Below, in pieces: positions 63,501 through 64,000 of a stretch of DNA of 64,000 nucleotides (the first letter of the stretch is position 1; each line of letters begins with the position of its first letter). A model generated the notes under the pieces. It was not told the origin of the DNA, searched no databases, and saw only the letters and a list, made by a program, of their open reading frames with translations. The stretch covers positions 2,092,001-2,156,000 of the forward strand of contig NZ_CP011266.1 in NCBI RefSeq assembly GCF_001477655.1, read 5' to 3'. Position numbers and translations under genes: made by a program. Source of the stretch: Methanobrevibacter millerae. GTDB taxonomy: Archaea > Methanobacteriota > Methanobacteria > Methanobacteriales > Methanobacteriaceae.

Positions 63501-64000
63501 ATATAAGTAGAATCATCAATAACATGAAGACCTTTATGAATTGGTAAATAACAAGAACTATTCTTTGAATCAAAAACAAAAAACTTTTTATTGAATAAGA
63601 ATTCTTTAGAAAAATTAAACTTAACATAAATACAAAAAGCATCTGAAATTGAAGAATATATTAAATCATGATTTGAAGATTTTCTTAAAAAAGTATTAAT
63701 TCCATTGGTCACCAGCATATAATCATTATAATCAGATGCCTCTGAAAATGGAAAAATATCACTCATAAAATTAGAACATGGTGAAACAAAACCAATTTTT
63801 TGATTAGAATATGCTTTAACAATTAGTTTTGTTAACCAATTATAAGAAACTTCAGTATATGAATTTAACAAGACAAAATCACTATTTAAACCCAAAATGA
63901 ATTCATCAATATCCTCAAATAAAATATCATCATTACTATAAATTATTTCTATATTTTCTTTAAATAATAACTCACAATCATTAAATTCTTTTTCAAACAA
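60587..64000 (-). CDS. Giant multi-domain glycosyltransferase (N-terminus beyond window)
   Basis: At least 1,137 residues are visible and the frame runs off the right edge, so the true start is outside. Near residues 655-780 is a GT2 domain: PLVSIIMPVYNRADIVLNAV, LELIIVDDASTDDTVDVL, GGSSAARNIGLSKANGDY and the D-x-D site LYLDSDNEW. The first 200 residues resemble a partial second GT-A domain (FVLLNSYTEVSYNWLTKLI, IGFVSPCSNFMSD). The stretch around 420-600 looks GT-B-like (LTLLFVGDIDEIG, PDFVVLINKFSGFYD). The end (about 900-1137) is again GT-A-like (KIKVILHNIKSLIDIHEAI, LLILDVNAVLTEGA). It probably adds several linkages of one surface glycan. Confidence 0.85.
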   Translation of the reverse strand: MFEKEFNDCELLFKENIEIIYSNDDILFEDIDEFILGLNSDFVLLNSYTEVSYNWLTKLIVKAYSNQKIGFVSPCSNFMSDIFPFSEASDYNDYMLVTNGINTFLRKSSNHDLIYSSISDAFCIYVKFNFSKEFLFNKKFFVFDSKNSSCYLPIHKGLHVIDDSTYIYHDNVFFEDNYHLFDNHVNDFCSELKLNKFLKSSVYEDFKRDLDLAILDKRDYTLSNRILYILTEEEFCSFKDYMGYYSLLYYDCYFLTSNGDGFKLWDNFNLIQKWDLKLNIENNELRNELFRDFYFNILFLLNINIIHIINFKNNSFDLLDISNLLNINRVLNCNNDYLICPFNGNSCFIHCDFKKCNSNIFRNIWSNWQVNVSELLSNSNLIIDKNESMDYNPFLNNSNGVVKYIDFPKLNNKLIDIFNKDNISLTLLFVGDIDEIGIKLIDNLKKEDLNNYLDLHFLSDNSNLDEYGVYHGLFDINRFSNISHDINPDFVVLINKFSGFYDVIFQSKEMCVPVLLDSNNFGSLVNEYYHTYDIPMYFNQYSYSGLFNLFSSEKYYEIIRKLHYPDENIKNMIINITRCFSELYSISGDNSSKEIIDDKPFLNSEIKNDSILNFSQFLVNSYLSPIIHAPFTEYENRCFLIMDNIANYLKNKSQNNEFKPLVSIIMPVYNRADIVLNAVSTVLNQSYKNLELIIVDDASTDDTVDVLKSISDDRVKVICSKINGGSSAARNIGLSKANGDYILYLDSDNEWEYNYIDAVMGAFLELPDADAIYSGQFLYRNLGDSPFAVRFGSFNKSLLLNGNYIDLNCLAHKKTVYNRLGGFNESLNRLVDWDFVLKISNYFKIYSVPFILSKYYFDAAKNRISDYSSKNHEKMMELFKNYAHNIHNNNMIIKKPYYQLNKKIKVILHNIKSLIDIHEAINRLFKLNLDDMLDIVVIDNDLNTSIKEYLDYLELNNSIEVLSLVDDDFDESSLFTKLQGLHDVNFDLLILDVNAVLTEGAIEFMQKYAYELSDSGMIVSQQILPDGDKNIKSHVPYANPYFKCDITPSIFYDNIINMENYHDGKILELNWAPLFCVYLKSEVLDSFQFDVNNSFEDLSLSNILSDYIRYVKCLKIYHISDAFVYNIADKNIFDWGD

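Overview
The window comes from a low-GC, very AT-rich methanogenic archaeon, most likely a Methanobacteriales member close to Methanobrevibacter. The evidence is archaeal information genes (aIF1A, Rio1, a Dim2-like KH protein, topoisomerase VI A and B), methanogen-only genes (MtrH, AtwA, a methanogenesis marker 9 protein, CofD, CofE, MptD, MfnA, archaeal PurO and GTP cyclohydrolase III), DUF4013 and DUF2798 membrane proteins, and archaeal TATA boxes of the form TTTATATA with GGAGG/GGTGA ribosome binding sites.

1-15.5 kb: a partial gene, a GyrI-like protein and moeA precede aIF1A-rio1. An accessory block (about 3.05-11.5 kb) then separates rio1 from the KH-top6B-top6A genes with which it is normally clustered. 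The block holds rhuM, an MNT/HEPN pair, a BASS-type transporter, a predicted glutamate 2,3-aminomutase, an acidic amino acid symporter, a GNAT acetyltransferase and a stand-alone mtrH. Two degenerate copies of the rio1 3' end lie after rhuM and after the MNT/HEPN pair, so the rio1 3' end looks like a repeated insertion site.

15.5-35.6 kb: a copper-type cassette (csoR-like, P1B ATPase, copZ-like) with a repeated TATACC-N6-GGTATA operator; gap; DNA repair and membrane genes; an AAA ATPase coupled to a DUF4013 protein; a marker9-met8-hemA operon supplying tetrapyrrole (F430) precursors; atwA, which activates methyl-coenzyme M reductase; a coenzyme F420 operon (cofE-cofD-gch3-TIM barrel) downstream of purO and exbB/exbD; and rnhB.

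35.6-51.2 kb: mreB with an unknown partner; a DUF515-sortase-mptD operon preceded by two hairpins; mfnA; ppsA; an intact IS1182-type element with terminal repeats and an ATAA target duplication; a UDP-sugar dehydrogenase; a CofE paralogue; and an ahcY-metK operon in which MetK is of the bacterial type.

51.3-64 kb: a surface polysaccharide region with a second UDP-sugar dehydrogenase, a hexapeptide acetyltransferase, rfbA-rfbC-rfbB (no rfbD seen), then an especially AT-rich minus-strand run: a methyltransferase, an AlgX-like O-acetyltransferase candidate fused to duplicated repeats, another methyltransferase, a methyltransferase with a long 28-residue-periodic coiled coil (a possible chain-length ruler), and a giant multi-domain glycosyltransferase that runs off the window.

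The points most worth follow-up are the rio1 3'-end insertion array, the glutamate aminomutase/symporter cassette, two genes that appear to start at AUA, the copper operators, the marker 9-tetrapyrrole operon and the coiled-coil methyltransferase/AlgX-like pair.
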